This document shows positions 1 to 7,927 of a stretch of DNA of 64,000 bases, piece after piece (position 1 is the stretch's first letter; each line of letters starts with the position of its first letter). The position numbers and the translations under genes are program-made. The stretch is from positions 496,001-560,000 of the forward strand of contig CAVXLZ010000001.1 of assembly GCA_963762825.1 (NCBI GenBank), read 5' to 3'. The notes under the pieces are model-generated. The model had not been told where the DNA came from. It did no database searches and saw only the letters and a program-made list of their open reading frames with translations. Source of the DNA: Miltoncostaea sp963762825. GTDB lineage: Bacteria > Actinomycetota > Thermoleophilia > Miltoncostaeales > Miltoncostaeaceae.

Positions 1-393
1 GCGCGGGCGATGCGCATCGCCTTGGACGACGCGGGCGTGGCGCCGTCGTCGGTCGGATACGTCAACGCGCACGCCACCTCGACGGTCGCAGGAGACATCG
101 CCGAGGCGCGGGCCATCGCGCTGGCCGGGCTCGGTTCCGCCGCCGTGTCCTCCACGAAATCGGCCCACGGCCACGCCCTGGGGGGCGCCGGCGGGATCGA
201 AGCGGTTGCCACGCTCATGGCGTTCGCCCGCGACACCCTCCCGGCGACCCTCAATCTCGAGGATCCCGAGCCGGAGGCCCCCTTCGACCACGTGCTCGAG
301 CCCCGCTCGGCGCACATCGACGCCGCGATCTCGAACTCCTTCGGCTTCGGCGGCCACAACGCCTGCGTGGTCTTCATCCGCCACGCGGGTTAG
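1..393 (+). CDS. Beta-ketoacyl-ACP synthase (KAS II/FabF-like), C-terminal part only
   Basis: This is the 3' end of a gene that starts before the window; the frame is open from base 1. The 130 visible residues are the C-terminal half of the thiolase fold of a condensing enzyme that elongates acyl-ACP with malonyl-ACP. Both family histidine motifs are present: NAHATST, and the Lys/His motif STKSAHGHALGGAGG. The tail SNSFGFGGHNACVVF is the usual KAS I/II ending. The catalytic cysteine lies outside the window. A fatty-acid FabF and a polyketide-type KAS cannot be separated from this piece, so no symbol is given. It converges on the GGDEF gene. Confidence 0.9.
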   Translation, partial: ARAMRIALDDAGVAPSSVGYVNAHATSTVAGDIAEARAIALAGLGSAAVSSTKSAHGHALGGAGGIEAVATLMAFARDTLPATLNLEDPEPEAPFDHVLEPRSAHIDAAISNSFGFGGHNACVVFIRHAG

Positions 394-435
394 GTCGAGG
401 CCCTCAGGGATTCGACCACCGGCCGGGCCGGCGCT

Positions 436-1977
436 CTAGTGGGAGTCGGCGATCGGCTGTAGTGCGGCGCTGAGCTCGCGATCGAAGTCGGCCTCCCGCC
501 GGCTCCGGCTCACGGGGGCGCCGGCGACGGCGTGGGCTTCCATCCCATCCGTGGAGACGACGACCGCGTCTCCGCCGGCGCGCTTGGCCTCGTACATCGC
601 GATGTCCGCCCGCCGCAACAGGCTCTCAGGGTCGATGGGGCCGGAGGTGATCGCCGCGCCGATGCTCGTTCGCAGGCGCGCCTGCTCCGGGCCGACCGCG
701 AAGGGTGCGTGGAGTGCCGCCAGCAGCCTCTCGGCGGCCGCCGAGACGTCTCCCGCGCTCACGGTCGAGGGGATCACCAGGGCGAACTCGTCGCCGCCGA
801 GGCGAAGAAGGGTCTCATCCGAGCGAACCGTCGCAGAGAGCCGGCCTGCCGCCTGCTGGAGGAGCCGGTCTCCCGCGAGGTGGCCGAACGTGTCGTTGGT
901 CGCCTTGAATCCGTCGAGATCGAGTATCAGGAGCGCCGCGACCTCTCCGCTCGCCTCCAGCCGTGCCTGGGCATCCCGCAGGGCCGGCTCCAGGGCGCGC
1001 CGGTTGGGAAGGCCGGTCAGCTCGTCCAGGATCGCCTGGCGCTCCAGGTCGTCGCGGAGCTTGAGCTCGTTCGTCACGTCTCGCGCGGTCACCAGGTGGC
1101 CGTTGACGAGCGCGTCGTCGAGGAGGTCCGATACCCGCACATCGAAGTCTCGTTCCTCGCCGTCGGCGGTCGTCATGCGGAAGATCGCCGGGAGGCCCTT
1201 CGCGCCCTCCGTGTTCACGTGATCGGCCAGCCGATCCCGGTCGTCTGCGCCGACACACACGAGCACATCCCCGATGTCCCGGCCGGCCTCTGAGCCGAGC
1301 AGGCGGTCGACCGACCGCGAGCGATAGGTGATCGACCCCTCCGGCGCGATGACCATGATGATGTCGGGGGAGTCGTTCAGCAGTGTCTCCAAGCGACGTC
1401 TCACCTCGGCCTCGCCGGCGGCATCCGCGCGATCGCGGCGTGTCCGGATCCGTGAGCGCATGAGGAACCAACCCGCGAGCAACATGACGATGAGAGCACC
1501 GGCAACCGACGTCCGTGCGTGCTCCTCGGCCGTCGCGGCTCGAGCCGAGGCATTCGCCGCCGCCGCCGCGAGCACCTTCTGAAGCTCCTCGTGTCCGTGT
1601 GGAGGCGGGTGGTCCGCGGTGCCGGGCCCGGTCAGCAGAAGGCCGCAGCCGGTGATCTCCTCGAGGAGATCGTCCGCCCTCGCCCTCTGTCGGGGCGGAA
1701 GGGAGTGGAGGGCCGCATCGTGGTCCGCCTGAAGCCGCGCCACCGCCGAGGGGAGATCGGGGCTCTCGATCCGACCGGTGATCGCGTGGAGCGCATCCGC
1801 GTTGCTCACCGTCAGTGCGGCGAATCTGAGCTCGGCCGCCTCGGCCGACGCCCCACGCTCCTCGATGGCCTCGGCCGACATCGCCCAGACCACGACCACC
1901 GCACCGAGGACCGCCGCGAGAGTCGCCGCCGGAACGAGCGTGTGGAGGAGGCCGCTCCAACGGCGTGGGCCCTCCAT
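436..1977 (-). CDS. Membrane-bound PAS-GGDEF diguanylate cyclase
   Basis: Predicted to make cyclic di-GMP from two GTP. The 513 residues show a membrane helix at about 11-33, a helical sensor region at about 34-155, a second helix at about 157-173, a PAS-like domain at about 195-300 and a GGDEF domain at about 310-490. The catalytic signature GGDEF is intact at 394-398, and the domain opening DELTGLPNRRALE is canonical. The inhibitory I site just upstream reads RSDE instead of RxxD, so product inhibition may be weak. The ATG is preceded by a good AGGAGG-type ribosome site. No phosphodiesterase partner or PilZ effector is nearby. The sensed signal is unknown. Confidence 0.93.
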   Translation of the reverse strand: MEGPRRWSGLLHTLVPAATLAAVLGAVVVVWAMSAEAIEERGASAEAAELRFAALTVSNADALHAITGRIESPDLPSAVARLQADHDAALHSLPPRQRARADDLLEEITGCGLLLTGPGTADHPPPHGHEELQKVLAAAAANASARAATAEEHARTSVAGALIVMLLAGWFLMRSRIRTRRDRADAAGEAEVRRRLETLLNDSPDIIMVIAPEGSITYRSRSVDRLLGSEAGRDIGDVLVCVGADDRDRLADHVNTEGAKGLPAIFRMTTADGEERDFDVRVSDLLDDALVNGHLVTARDVTNELKLRDDLERQAILDELTGLPNRRALEPALRDAQARLEASGEVAALLILDLDGFKATNDTFGHLAGDRLLQQAAGRLSATVRSDETLLRLGGDEFALVIPSTVSAGDVSAAAERLLAALHAPFAVGPEQARLRTSIGAAITSGPIDPESLLRRADIAMYEAKRAGGDAVVVSTDGMEAHAVAGAPVSRSRREADFDRELSAALQPIADSH

Positions 1978-2109
1978 GTCGCTCCTCCTGGCTCACCGGT
2001 TTCCACCGCATTCATCGACACCATCGGGGGGAACCATGACCAAGTCGCCCCGGCGAAGGCGTCGTCACGCGCGACCCTCCGGTGGGCCCCCCTGTGGGAT
2101 GATCGCGCC

Positions 2110-2760
2110 ATGAGGCCCACCGACGACCTGCGGGCGATCGCCGAGCGCGTCAGCTGTTCGGCGATCTGCGACGCGATGATGCGCCGCCATGGCCATCGCG
2201 CCCACATCACCGATCTCATCAGCCCGGTGCCCGAGCGCTGGCTGCTCGGGCGTGCGATCACCATGCAGTTCATCCCCCTGCGGGCGGATCTCCTCGACCC
2301 CCGCCGCCACGACTTCGGAGTCATGCTGCGGGAAGCGGTCGGCGACGCCGACCCGGCGGGAGGCGTTCTGGTGGCGGCGAGCTGGGGATACCCGGATGCG
2401 CCGGTCGCCGGGGGGAAGAAGCTCTCGGGTGTCGCTCATCTCGGGATGGCCGGGTTGGTGGCCGACGCCCGCCTGCGCGACTTCGCCGAGGTCGTCGATC
2501 TCGGGATCGGCGCCTGGTGTCGCGGCGAGACCGTCCGCCAGGGCGGGGACACGGTGATGCCCTTCGCCGCGAACGTCCCCGTGGTGGTGGGGGGCGTGAG
2601 CATCCTTCCCGGGGACTGGATCTACGCGGACCGCTCCGGGGCGGTGGTGGTGCCGCCTGACGATCTGCGGGAGATCCTGGAGGAGGCGGCACGCATCGAG
2701 GAGCGGGATGCGGCCGAGGTGGCCCGCATGCGGGCGCGGAGCCTAGGACTCGGCGAGTAG
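2110..2760 (+). CDS. RraA-family protein (HMG/CHA aldolase-like)
   Basis: A 216-residue protein of the RraA-like fold, which includes 4-hydroxy-4-methyl-2-oxoglutarate aldolases, oxaloacetate decarboxylases and the RNase E regulator RraA. Family landmarks are the N-terminal SAICDAM motif, the metal/substrate loop GMAGLVADARLRD (the family usually has DGxxRD; here Ala replaces Gly) and the C-terminal PGDWIYADRSGAVVVP. The frame stays open far upstream, but this ATG begins the family homology. No clear ribosome site precedes it. Its last 18 bases overlap the end of the convergent SCO gene. An aldolase/decarboxylase role is likelier than RNase E control, but the substrate is unknown. Confidence 0.85.
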   Translation: MRPTDDLRAIAERVSCSAICDAMMRRHGHRAHITDLISPVPERWLLGRAITMQFIPLRADLLDPRRHDFGVMLREAVGDADPAGGVLVAASWGYPDAPVAGGKKLSGVAHLGMAGLVADARLRDFAEVVDLGIGAWCRGETVRQGGDTVMPFAANVPVVVGGVSILPGDWIYADRSGAVVVPPDDLREILEEAARIEERDAAEVARMRARSLGLGE

Positions 2761-3369
2761 CGGGAGGTCCTTCGCGATGTCCTCCGGCGCGAAGCCGACC
2801 GGGTAGGCGGTCGCGAGCTCGCCACCGGCGGTCACGCCGTAGATGAGCGACGAGTGCTCGATCAGCTCCGGGTTGTCCTTGGGGACCTGCTGCGCGATCG
2901 CCCAGGCCTTCCACGTCCTCTGCAACTCGGCCCGGGTGCCGAGGAGGTAGTCGACCGAGCCCGCCACGCCGCGCTGGCGCAGGAACCTGTTGACGGTGGC
3001 GGGGGTGTCGCCCTTCGGATCGACCGACACGGCGATCACCCGCGTCCGCTTCCCGAGGGCGCCCGAGATCTTCCGGGTCTGCTTCAGGTTGGCCATGATC
3101 AGCGGACAGACGTCGGGGCAGTTGGCGTAGACGAAGGTGACGAGTACCGGGTCTCCGCGCAGATCGCGGATGTCCACCGTGCGTCCGACGCTGTTCGTCA
3201 GGCGCAGCGGCGGTGCCGCGCGGCGGGGTGAGATCGTCCCCCCTGTGAACTCGGCATCGTGGCCGCCGTGGGTGCCGGCCTCCGCCGCCGGATGGGAGGA
3301 CCCCCCGCAGCCCGAGAGCAGTGCCGAGGCAGCCAGGACGGCGATCGCGCTTGCGTGGCGGATGCGCAC
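2743..3369 (-). CDS. SCO1/SenC-family copper-binding lipoprotein
   Basis: A 208-residue thioredoxin-fold protein of the SCO family, which delivers copper to the CuA site of cytochrome c oxidase outside the membrane. A short signal peptide ends in the lipobox LLSGC, with Cys21 as the lipid-modified residue. The copper ligands are present: CPDVC (Cys84, Cys88) and His172 in EHSSLIYGV. The chosen GTG directly precedes the positively charged n-region and lies 6 bases after a TACTCT hexamer, so the mRNA is probably leaderless. Longer in-frame starts would bury the signal peptide. No oxidase genes are in view. Confidence 0.9.
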   Translation of the reverse strand: MRIRHASAIAVLAASALLSGCGGSSHPAAEAGTHGGHDAEFTGGTISPRRAAPPLRLTNSVGRTVDIRDLRGDPVLVTFVYANCPDVCPLIMANLKQTRKISGALGKRTRVIAVSVDPKGDTPATVNRFLRQRGVAGSVDYLLGTRAELQRTWKAWAIAQQVPKDNPELIEHSSLIYGVTAGGELATAYPVGFAPEDIAKDLPLLAES

Positions 3370-3375
3370 GGTCCG

Positions 3376-3381
3376 AGAGTA
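3376..3381 (-). promoter_or_regulatory. -10 hexamer of the SCO gene (leaderless)
   Basis: On the minus strand this reads TACTCT, 6 bases before the GTG start, with no Shine-Dalgarno sequence between. It matches the TANNNT pattern seen before nine other starts in this window. Confidence 0.45.
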
Positions 3382-3610
3382 GTCGACTCTGCGTGCCGAG
3401 GTCCGGTGGGAGGTCGGCGGCTGCCCGGCGCGGCCGGACGCGGCGCCTCCGGTCCATGAGCGACCGGGGAAGATCCCCCAACGGAGGGATCGTCCCCGGT
3501 CGGCGACGGCCGATGACCCTGATGCGGGACGGCGCAGGCGGTCGGGCTCACGCTCATGACATGCCGCGTCGCCACTGGCATCCGGAGGGCACCCGGATCG
3601 CCGGATTACC

Positions 3611-3640
3611 GCAGGGGACGGGCGGGACCCCGTCCCCTGC
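3611..3640 (-). terminator. GC-rich 12-bp hairpin downstream of the aldehyde dehydrogenase gene
   Basis: Perfect inverted repeat GCAGGGGACGGG / CCCGTCCCCTGC with a 6-base loop, 71 bases past the aldehyde dehydrogenase stop codon. No T run follows. It is the only clear structure in the 342-base gap between the SCO and aldehyde dehydrogenase genes (3370-3711), where I see no gene. Confidence 0.5.
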
Positions 3641-3711
3641 GGGCACTTCCTTCCGCTTCGCGGATGAGCTGCCGCCGGCAACCGCCACGCGACCACCGCC
3701 ACAGGGCGCGG

Positions 3712-5163
3712 CTAGCCCTCGGGGACGTCCACCACCACGAGCTTGGGCTCGGTCATGCTGCCCACCGCGTAGCGCGGGCCCTCGCGTGTGTTGCCGCTGT
3801 CCTTGACGCCCCCGTAGGGCATCTGGTCGGCGCGGAAGGTGGGTGTCTCGTTGATCAGCACGCCCCCGAAGTGGAGGCGGCGGGCCCACCCGAGCGCGGC
3901 GTCCACGCGGGCGGTGAAGATCCCGGCCTGCAGCCCGAAGGGCGATGAGTTGGCCAGGTCGATGGCCTCGTCGATGCTGCCGTAGCGGGCCAGGCCGACG
4001 ACCGGCCCGAAGACCTCTTCGCACGACACCTTCATGGAGGGATCGATCCCCTCCAGGACGGTCGGCCGCAGCAGCCCGTCGCGGACCTCGCCCCCCGTGA
4101 GCACTCGCGCGCCGCCGCGCCGCGCCTCGCCGATCCACTCCACCACGCGATCGCGGTTCTCGGCGTCGATCAGGGGGCCGACGTCCGTTGCATCGTCCAT
4201 CGGGTCTCCCACCGCGAGCGCGTCGACTGCGGCCAGGAAGAGCTCACGGAAGCGATCGAGGGCGGCCTCCTGCACGTAGACGCGCTGCACCGAGATGCAC
4301 GACTGACCCGCGTGGGTGTATCCGGAGACCGCAAGCTTCGCGGCGGCACGCTCCAGATCGGCATCGGCCTCCACGATGACCGGCGTCGAGTTGCCGAGTT
4401 CGAGGGCCACCTCCTTGCGCGGTTGGTGGCCGCGGATGCCCCAACCGACCGGGGGGCTCCCGGTGAAAGAGATCATCGGCACGTCCGGATGCTCGACGAT
4501 CGCGTTGCCGACCGAGCGGCCGCTGCCCATCACCACCGACAGGAACCCCGCCGGCAGGCCGGCGTCCGCCAGCGTCCGGGCGAGCAGCAGCGCCGACAGC
4601 GGCGTGGCCGAGGCGGGCTTCAGCACCACCGGACACCCCGCCGCGATGGCCGGCGCCACCTTGTGGGCCACGAGGTTGAGGGGGAAGTTGAACGGGGAGA
4701 TGGCCCCGACCACGCCGATCGGCTCGCGCAGGATCACGGCCATCTTGCCGGTGCCCGCCGAGCTCGCGTCCATCGCCACGACCTCCCCGGAGAGGCTGCG
4801 CGCCTCCACGGCCGAGAAGGTCAGGGTGTCGACGCAGCGGGCCGTCTCGCCGCGGGCCTGTTTCATCGGCTTGCCGGCCTCGAGGCAGATGGTGCGGGCG
4901 AAGCTGTCGGCCCGCTCGGCCACCAGGCGCGCGGCGCGCTCGAGGACCCCTGCCCGCTCGGCAGCGGTGTGGACCGAGAGGTGTCCCAGCGCACCCGCGA
5001 CGGCCTCGTCCACGTCCTCGGGTCCGCCCTTGGCGACGGTGGCGATCGTCGCGCCACCGAACGGGTTGGTCACCGCGATGCCCTCGTCGCGCTCCTCGAA
5101 GCGCCCGTCCAGGAAGAGGCCGGTGGGCTGGCGGGGGTCGAGCGCCGGGCTGTGGATCGCCAT
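3712..5163 (-). CDS. NAD(P)-dependent aldehyde dehydrogenase
   Basis: A 483-residue ALDH-superfamily enzyme that oxidises an aldehyde to the acid with NAD(P). The key residues are present: the oxyanion Asn159 in SPFNFPLN, the base Glu255 in LELGN and the nucleophile Cys289 in AGQSCISVQRV. The AGQSCISVQRV signature and FTGSPPVGW resemble the lactaldehyde/succinate-semialdehyde-like branch rather than betaine aldehyde dehydrogenases. The ATG chosen gives the usual family length; the frame continues upstream without homology. A GC hairpin follows the gene. Neighbours do not reveal the substrate. Confidence 0.92.
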   Translation of the reverse strand: MAIHSPALDPRQPTGLFLDGRFEERDEGIAVTNPFGGATIATVAKGGPEDVDEAVAGALGHLSVHTAAERAGVLERAARLVAERADSFARTICLEAGKPMKQARGETARCVDTLTFSAVEARSLSGEVVAMDASSAGTGKMAVILREPIGVVGAISPFNFPLNLVAHKVAPAIAAGCPVVLKPASATPLSALLLARTLADAGLPAGFLSVVMGSGRSVGNAIVEHPDVPMISFTGSPPVGWGIRGHQPRKEVALELGNSTPVIVEADADLERAAAKLAVSGYTHAGQSCISVQRVYVQEAALDRFRELFLAAVDALAVGDPMDDATDVGPLIDAENRDRVVEWIGEARRGGARVLTGGEVRDGLLRPTVLEGIDPSMKVSCEEVFGPVVGLARYGSIDEAIDLANSSPFGLQAGIFTARVDAALGWARRLHFGGVLINETPTFRADQMPYGGVKDSGNTREGPRYAVGSMTEPKLVVVDVPEG

Positions 5164-5257
5164 CGTGACTACCTCGGTGGTCGGGGCGGGAGTGGCTCGC
5201 GAGCAGGATATGCCCGAGGTGCGCCCCGATCGAACCCCCATCCTTCTCGGGTCCGCG

Positions 5258-6334
5258 CTACGCCCCGAGCTCGGAGACGCGGCGTCCGAAGGCGGTCGCC
5301 GAGGGCCAGTAGTCGTCGAGGTGGCTGAGCGAGACGCCGGCCCGTGAGCCCGAGGAGTGGACCATCCACCCGTTTCCGAGGGCGATCCCGGTGTGGGAGA
5401 CGGTGCCCTTGCGGCTCTTCGGGCCGGCCGGCCCGAAGAACACGAGGTCTCCGGGTGCGAGCGCCGCGATGGGTGCCTGCTCGGCGGGGCGCTCGAAGGC
5501 CATCGCGTCGGCCGTGCGGCCGAGAAGGCCGCTGCCGAGCGACATCTGGCGCGGGCCGGGGCTCCCCTTGAAGGCCCACCACACCAGACCCGAGCAGTCG
5601 AATCCACCGTGGCCCTGCGCGCCCCACGGAGAGTGGACCCCGGGCCAGTCGCCCGCCCAGACGTAGGGCTGGCCCACCTGCCAGAGGGCCGCCTGGACCA
5701 CCGCGAGGCGCTGCGCGCCCAACGCCGGGAGCCGCACGTCGCGGTAGCGCTCGAGCTTCTTGCGCTGCCAGGAGCCCACCGCGCGCGCCCTCTCGGTCAT
5801 GTAGACGAGATCCGCGAGCCGGATCGTCTCGTTGCGCGAGCGCTCGCGCGCGTCGCGCGAGGAGGGCTGGTTGTAGACCAGGCCCAGCTCGCGGGCGAGG
5901 ATCTCGGCACCGGCGCCACGCGGCAGGCGGAGCGTGCCCCCGCCGTCGGCGGCGATCCGGGCGATGCCGCGTAGCTCCGTCCTCAGTCCGAGTGCGCGCA
6001 CCACCAGGACGCGGGCGGTCCGGACGGTGAGCCGCGCCGCCGGGTCGGGGCTCGCGCCCGGGGTCCCGGTGAGGATGCCGATGGCGCGGTCGAGGTCGCC
6101 CCGCGCGGCGTCGCGCGAGAGGTCGGCGTCGGCCAGTTCCGTCCACGAGCCGTCGCCGATGAGCCGGCGCGCCGACGGTGTCGCCCAGGCATCCAGGGCG
6201 CTCAGGCCGGGGTCGGGCGCCAGCGCCGGGGCCTCGGCCGGCCGGGGCGGCGGCTGCGACGGGGCCGCGGTCGCCGCGGCGCCCGAGGGAAGCGTCAGCG
6301 CGAACACGGCGAAGAGAAGGAGGTGGCGCTTCAC
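5258..6334 (-). CDS. Secreted NlpC/P60 (C40) cell-wall peptidase
   Basis: A 358-residue exported peptidase likely to cut peptide stems of peptidoglycan. An N-terminal signal peptide (about 1-23) is followed by a proline/alanine-rich stretch, a helical region of unknown fold (about 40-220) and a C-terminal NlpC/P60 domain. The catalytic Cys is in GFDCSGLVWW, the His in VSHTGIALG, and the third polar residue is probably the His in VHSSGSR. QVGQPYVWAGDWP is the usual domain opening. The start is a GTG at the head of the signal peptide; no strong ribosome site is seen. It is divergent from msrB. Confidence 0.9.
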   Translation of the reverse strand: MKRHLLLFAVFALTLPSGAAATAAPSQPPPRPAEAPALAPDPGLSALDAWATPSARRLIGDGSWTELADADLSRDAARGDLDRAIGILTGTPGASPDPAARLTVRTARVLVVRALGLRTELRGIARIAADGGGTLRLPRGAGAEILARELGLVYNQPSSRDARERSRNETIRLADLVYMTERARAVGSWQRKKLERYRDVRLPALGAQRLAVVQAALWQVGQPYVWAGDWPGVHSPWGAQGHGGFDCSGLVWWAFKGSPGPRQMSLGSGLLGRTADAMAFERPAEQAPIAALAPGDLVFFGPAGPKSRKGTVSHTGIALGNGWMVHSSGSRAGVSLSHLDDYWPSATAFGRRVSELGA

Positions 6335-6443
6335 ACCGATGTCGTCGGCGCGGAGGACCGATTACTTCACCCGCCCGGTCGTGGTGGGGCGCTCCTGTGC
6401 AACATTCCCGGGAGACCGATCCGATCCACGCAAGGAGACCGGG

Positions 6444-6848
6444 ATGGCCGACGAGCCGAATTCGCGCGATGCCGAGTGGAAGGAGCGCCTGACGCCGGAG
6501 CAGTACGCGGTCGCGCGCAAGGGGGGCACCGAGCGTGCGTTCACCGGCGCCTTCTGGGACCACCACGAGGACGGCATGTACACCTGCGTCTGCTGCGACA
6601 CCCCGCTCTTCGACTCCAGCACCAAGTTCGAATCGGGCAGCGGCTGGCCGAGCTTCTTCCAGCCCGCCGAGCCGGCCAACGTCGCCGATCGCACCGACAG
6701 CACCCATGGCATGGTTCGCACCGAGGTCCTCTGCCAGAACTGCGGCGCCCACCTGGGGCACGTCTTCGAGGACGGGCCGGCTCCCACCGGGCTGCGCTAC
6801 TGCATCAACTCGGCCTCGCTCGATTTCGAGAAGCGGGGAGAGGGCTGA
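6444..6848 (+). CDS. msrB: Peptide-methionine (R)-S-oxide reductase MsrB
   Basis: A 134-residue single-domain MsrB, which reduces methionine-R-sulfoxide in proteins. The zinc-binding cysteines are Cys48/Cys51 and Cys97/Cys100. The active site motif is RYCINSASL with catalytic Cys120, and the substrate loop GSGWPSF is present. A good ribosome site (AAGGAG, 6432-6437) sits 6 bases before the ATG and fixes the start, although the frame is open much further upstream. It heads a tightly coupled operon with the GH3 and moeA genes. Confidence 0.96.
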   Translation: MADEPNSRDAEWKERLTPEQYAVARKGGTERAFTGAFWDHHEDGMYTCVCCDTPLFDSSTKFESGSGWPSFFQPAEPANVADRTDSTHGMVRTEVLCQNCGAHLGHVFEDGPAPTGLRYCINSASLDFEKRGEG

Positions 6849-7927
6849 TCGGAGGAATCCTCGCGGGAGTCCTCGGGGTCGTGCTCGCCGCGGCCGCCGC
6901 AGGGCCCCCCGCCGCCGGCGCCCCGCCGCCCGGCCTGTCGGCTCTCACGCCCGCCCAGCTGGCCGGGCAGCGCATGGTCTACGGCTTCCCGGGCACCCGT
7001 CCGCCTCCCGATCTCGTGCGGCGCATCCGCCGAGGCGAGGCGGGGGCGGTTCTGCTGCTCGGCTCCAACGTCCCCAGCCGACGGACGGCCGCCGCGCTGA
7101 CGGCGCGCCTGCAGGCGATCCCGCGCCCGCCGGCCCTCGACGCGCCGCTGCTGGTGATGATCGACCAGGAGGGGGGGCGGGTGCGGCGGTTGCCCGCTCC
7201 CCCCACGCGCTCGGCCGCGGACCTCGGCGCCGCCGGGCCACGGGCGGCGCGCGCGGCCGGTCGCGCCGCGGGCCGCGTCCTCGCCCGCGCCGGGATCAAC
7301 GTCAACCTGGCTCCGGTGGCCGATGTCGCGCGCCCCGGCTCGGCGCTCGAGCGCGACGAGCGCACCTTCGGCCGCTCCCCCGGTCGGGTGGCCGGAGCGG
7401 CTGTGGCGTTCGCGGCCGGGCTGGGTGACACGGGCGTGGTCCCCGGCGCCAAGCACTTCCCGGGCATCGGCGCCGCCGCCATCAGCACCGATCTGGCGCC
7501 GGTGCGGATCCGCCTGTCGGCCACCCGCCTGCGACGCATCGATCTGCGTCCGTTCCGGGCCCTCATCTCCCATGATGTGCCGATGATCATGCTCGGCACC
7601 GCCGTCTATCCCTCGCTCGACCCCCGCGCGCCCGCCGCCCTCTCGCGGGCGGTGGCCACAGATCTCCTGCGCGGTGAGCTCGGGTTCGTCGGGGTCTCGG
7701 CCACCGACGCGCTCGACACGCCCGCCCTCGCACCGGTCGGGAGACCGGGCGTCGTCGCGGTTCGCGCGGCGCGCGCCGGATCGGACCTGCTCATCCACAC
7801 CGGCTACGCCACCGGCACCGCCGCGGCCGCCGCACTCGCCCGGGGCATCCGGTCGGGCGCCCTTCCGCGGGCCGAGGCCGAGGCGGCGGTGGCCCGGACG
7901 CTCGCCCTCAGGCGGTCGCTGCGATGA
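6845..7927 (+). CDS. Exported glycoside hydrolase family 3 (NagZ-like) protein
   Basis: About 360 residues of GH3 barrel after a hydrophobic leader. Motifs include VMIDQEGGRVRRL, NVNLAPVADV, KHFPG and a TDALDT segment carrying the likely nucleophile Asp. In NagZ the KHFPG motif is followed by the acid/base dyad DSH; here the equivalent bases encode STD, so the chemistry differs from NagZ or another residue serves. The start is uncertain: a CTG at 6845 overlaps the msrB stop by 4 bases (CTGA), follows a GGGGAG site and gives a complete signal sequence; a GTG 36 bases further in would truncate it. The stop overlaps moeA by ATGA. Confidence 0.82.
   Translation: MIGGILAGVLGVVLAAAAAGPPAAGAPPPGLSALTPAQLAGQRMVYGFPGTRPPPDLVRRIRRGEAGAVLLLGSNVPSRRTAAALTARLQAIPRPPALDAPLLVMIDQEGGRVRRLPAPPTRSAADLGAAGPRAARAAGRAAGRVLARAGINVNLAPVADVARPGSALERDERTFGRSPGRVAGAAVAFAAGLGDTGVVPGAKHFPGIGAAAISTDLAPVRIRLSATRLRRIDLRPFRALISHDVPMIMLGTAVYPSLDPRAPAALSRAVATDLLRGELGFVGVSATDALDTPALAPVGRPGVVAVRAARAGSDLLIHTGYATGTAAAAALARGIRSGALPRAEAEAAVARTLALRRSLR

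Noticed and set aside
2110..2760. RraA as RNase E inhibitor
   Set aside because: The loop and C-terminal motifs fit the aldolase/decarboxylase branch equally well, and no RNase E gene is present, so no symbol was assigned.
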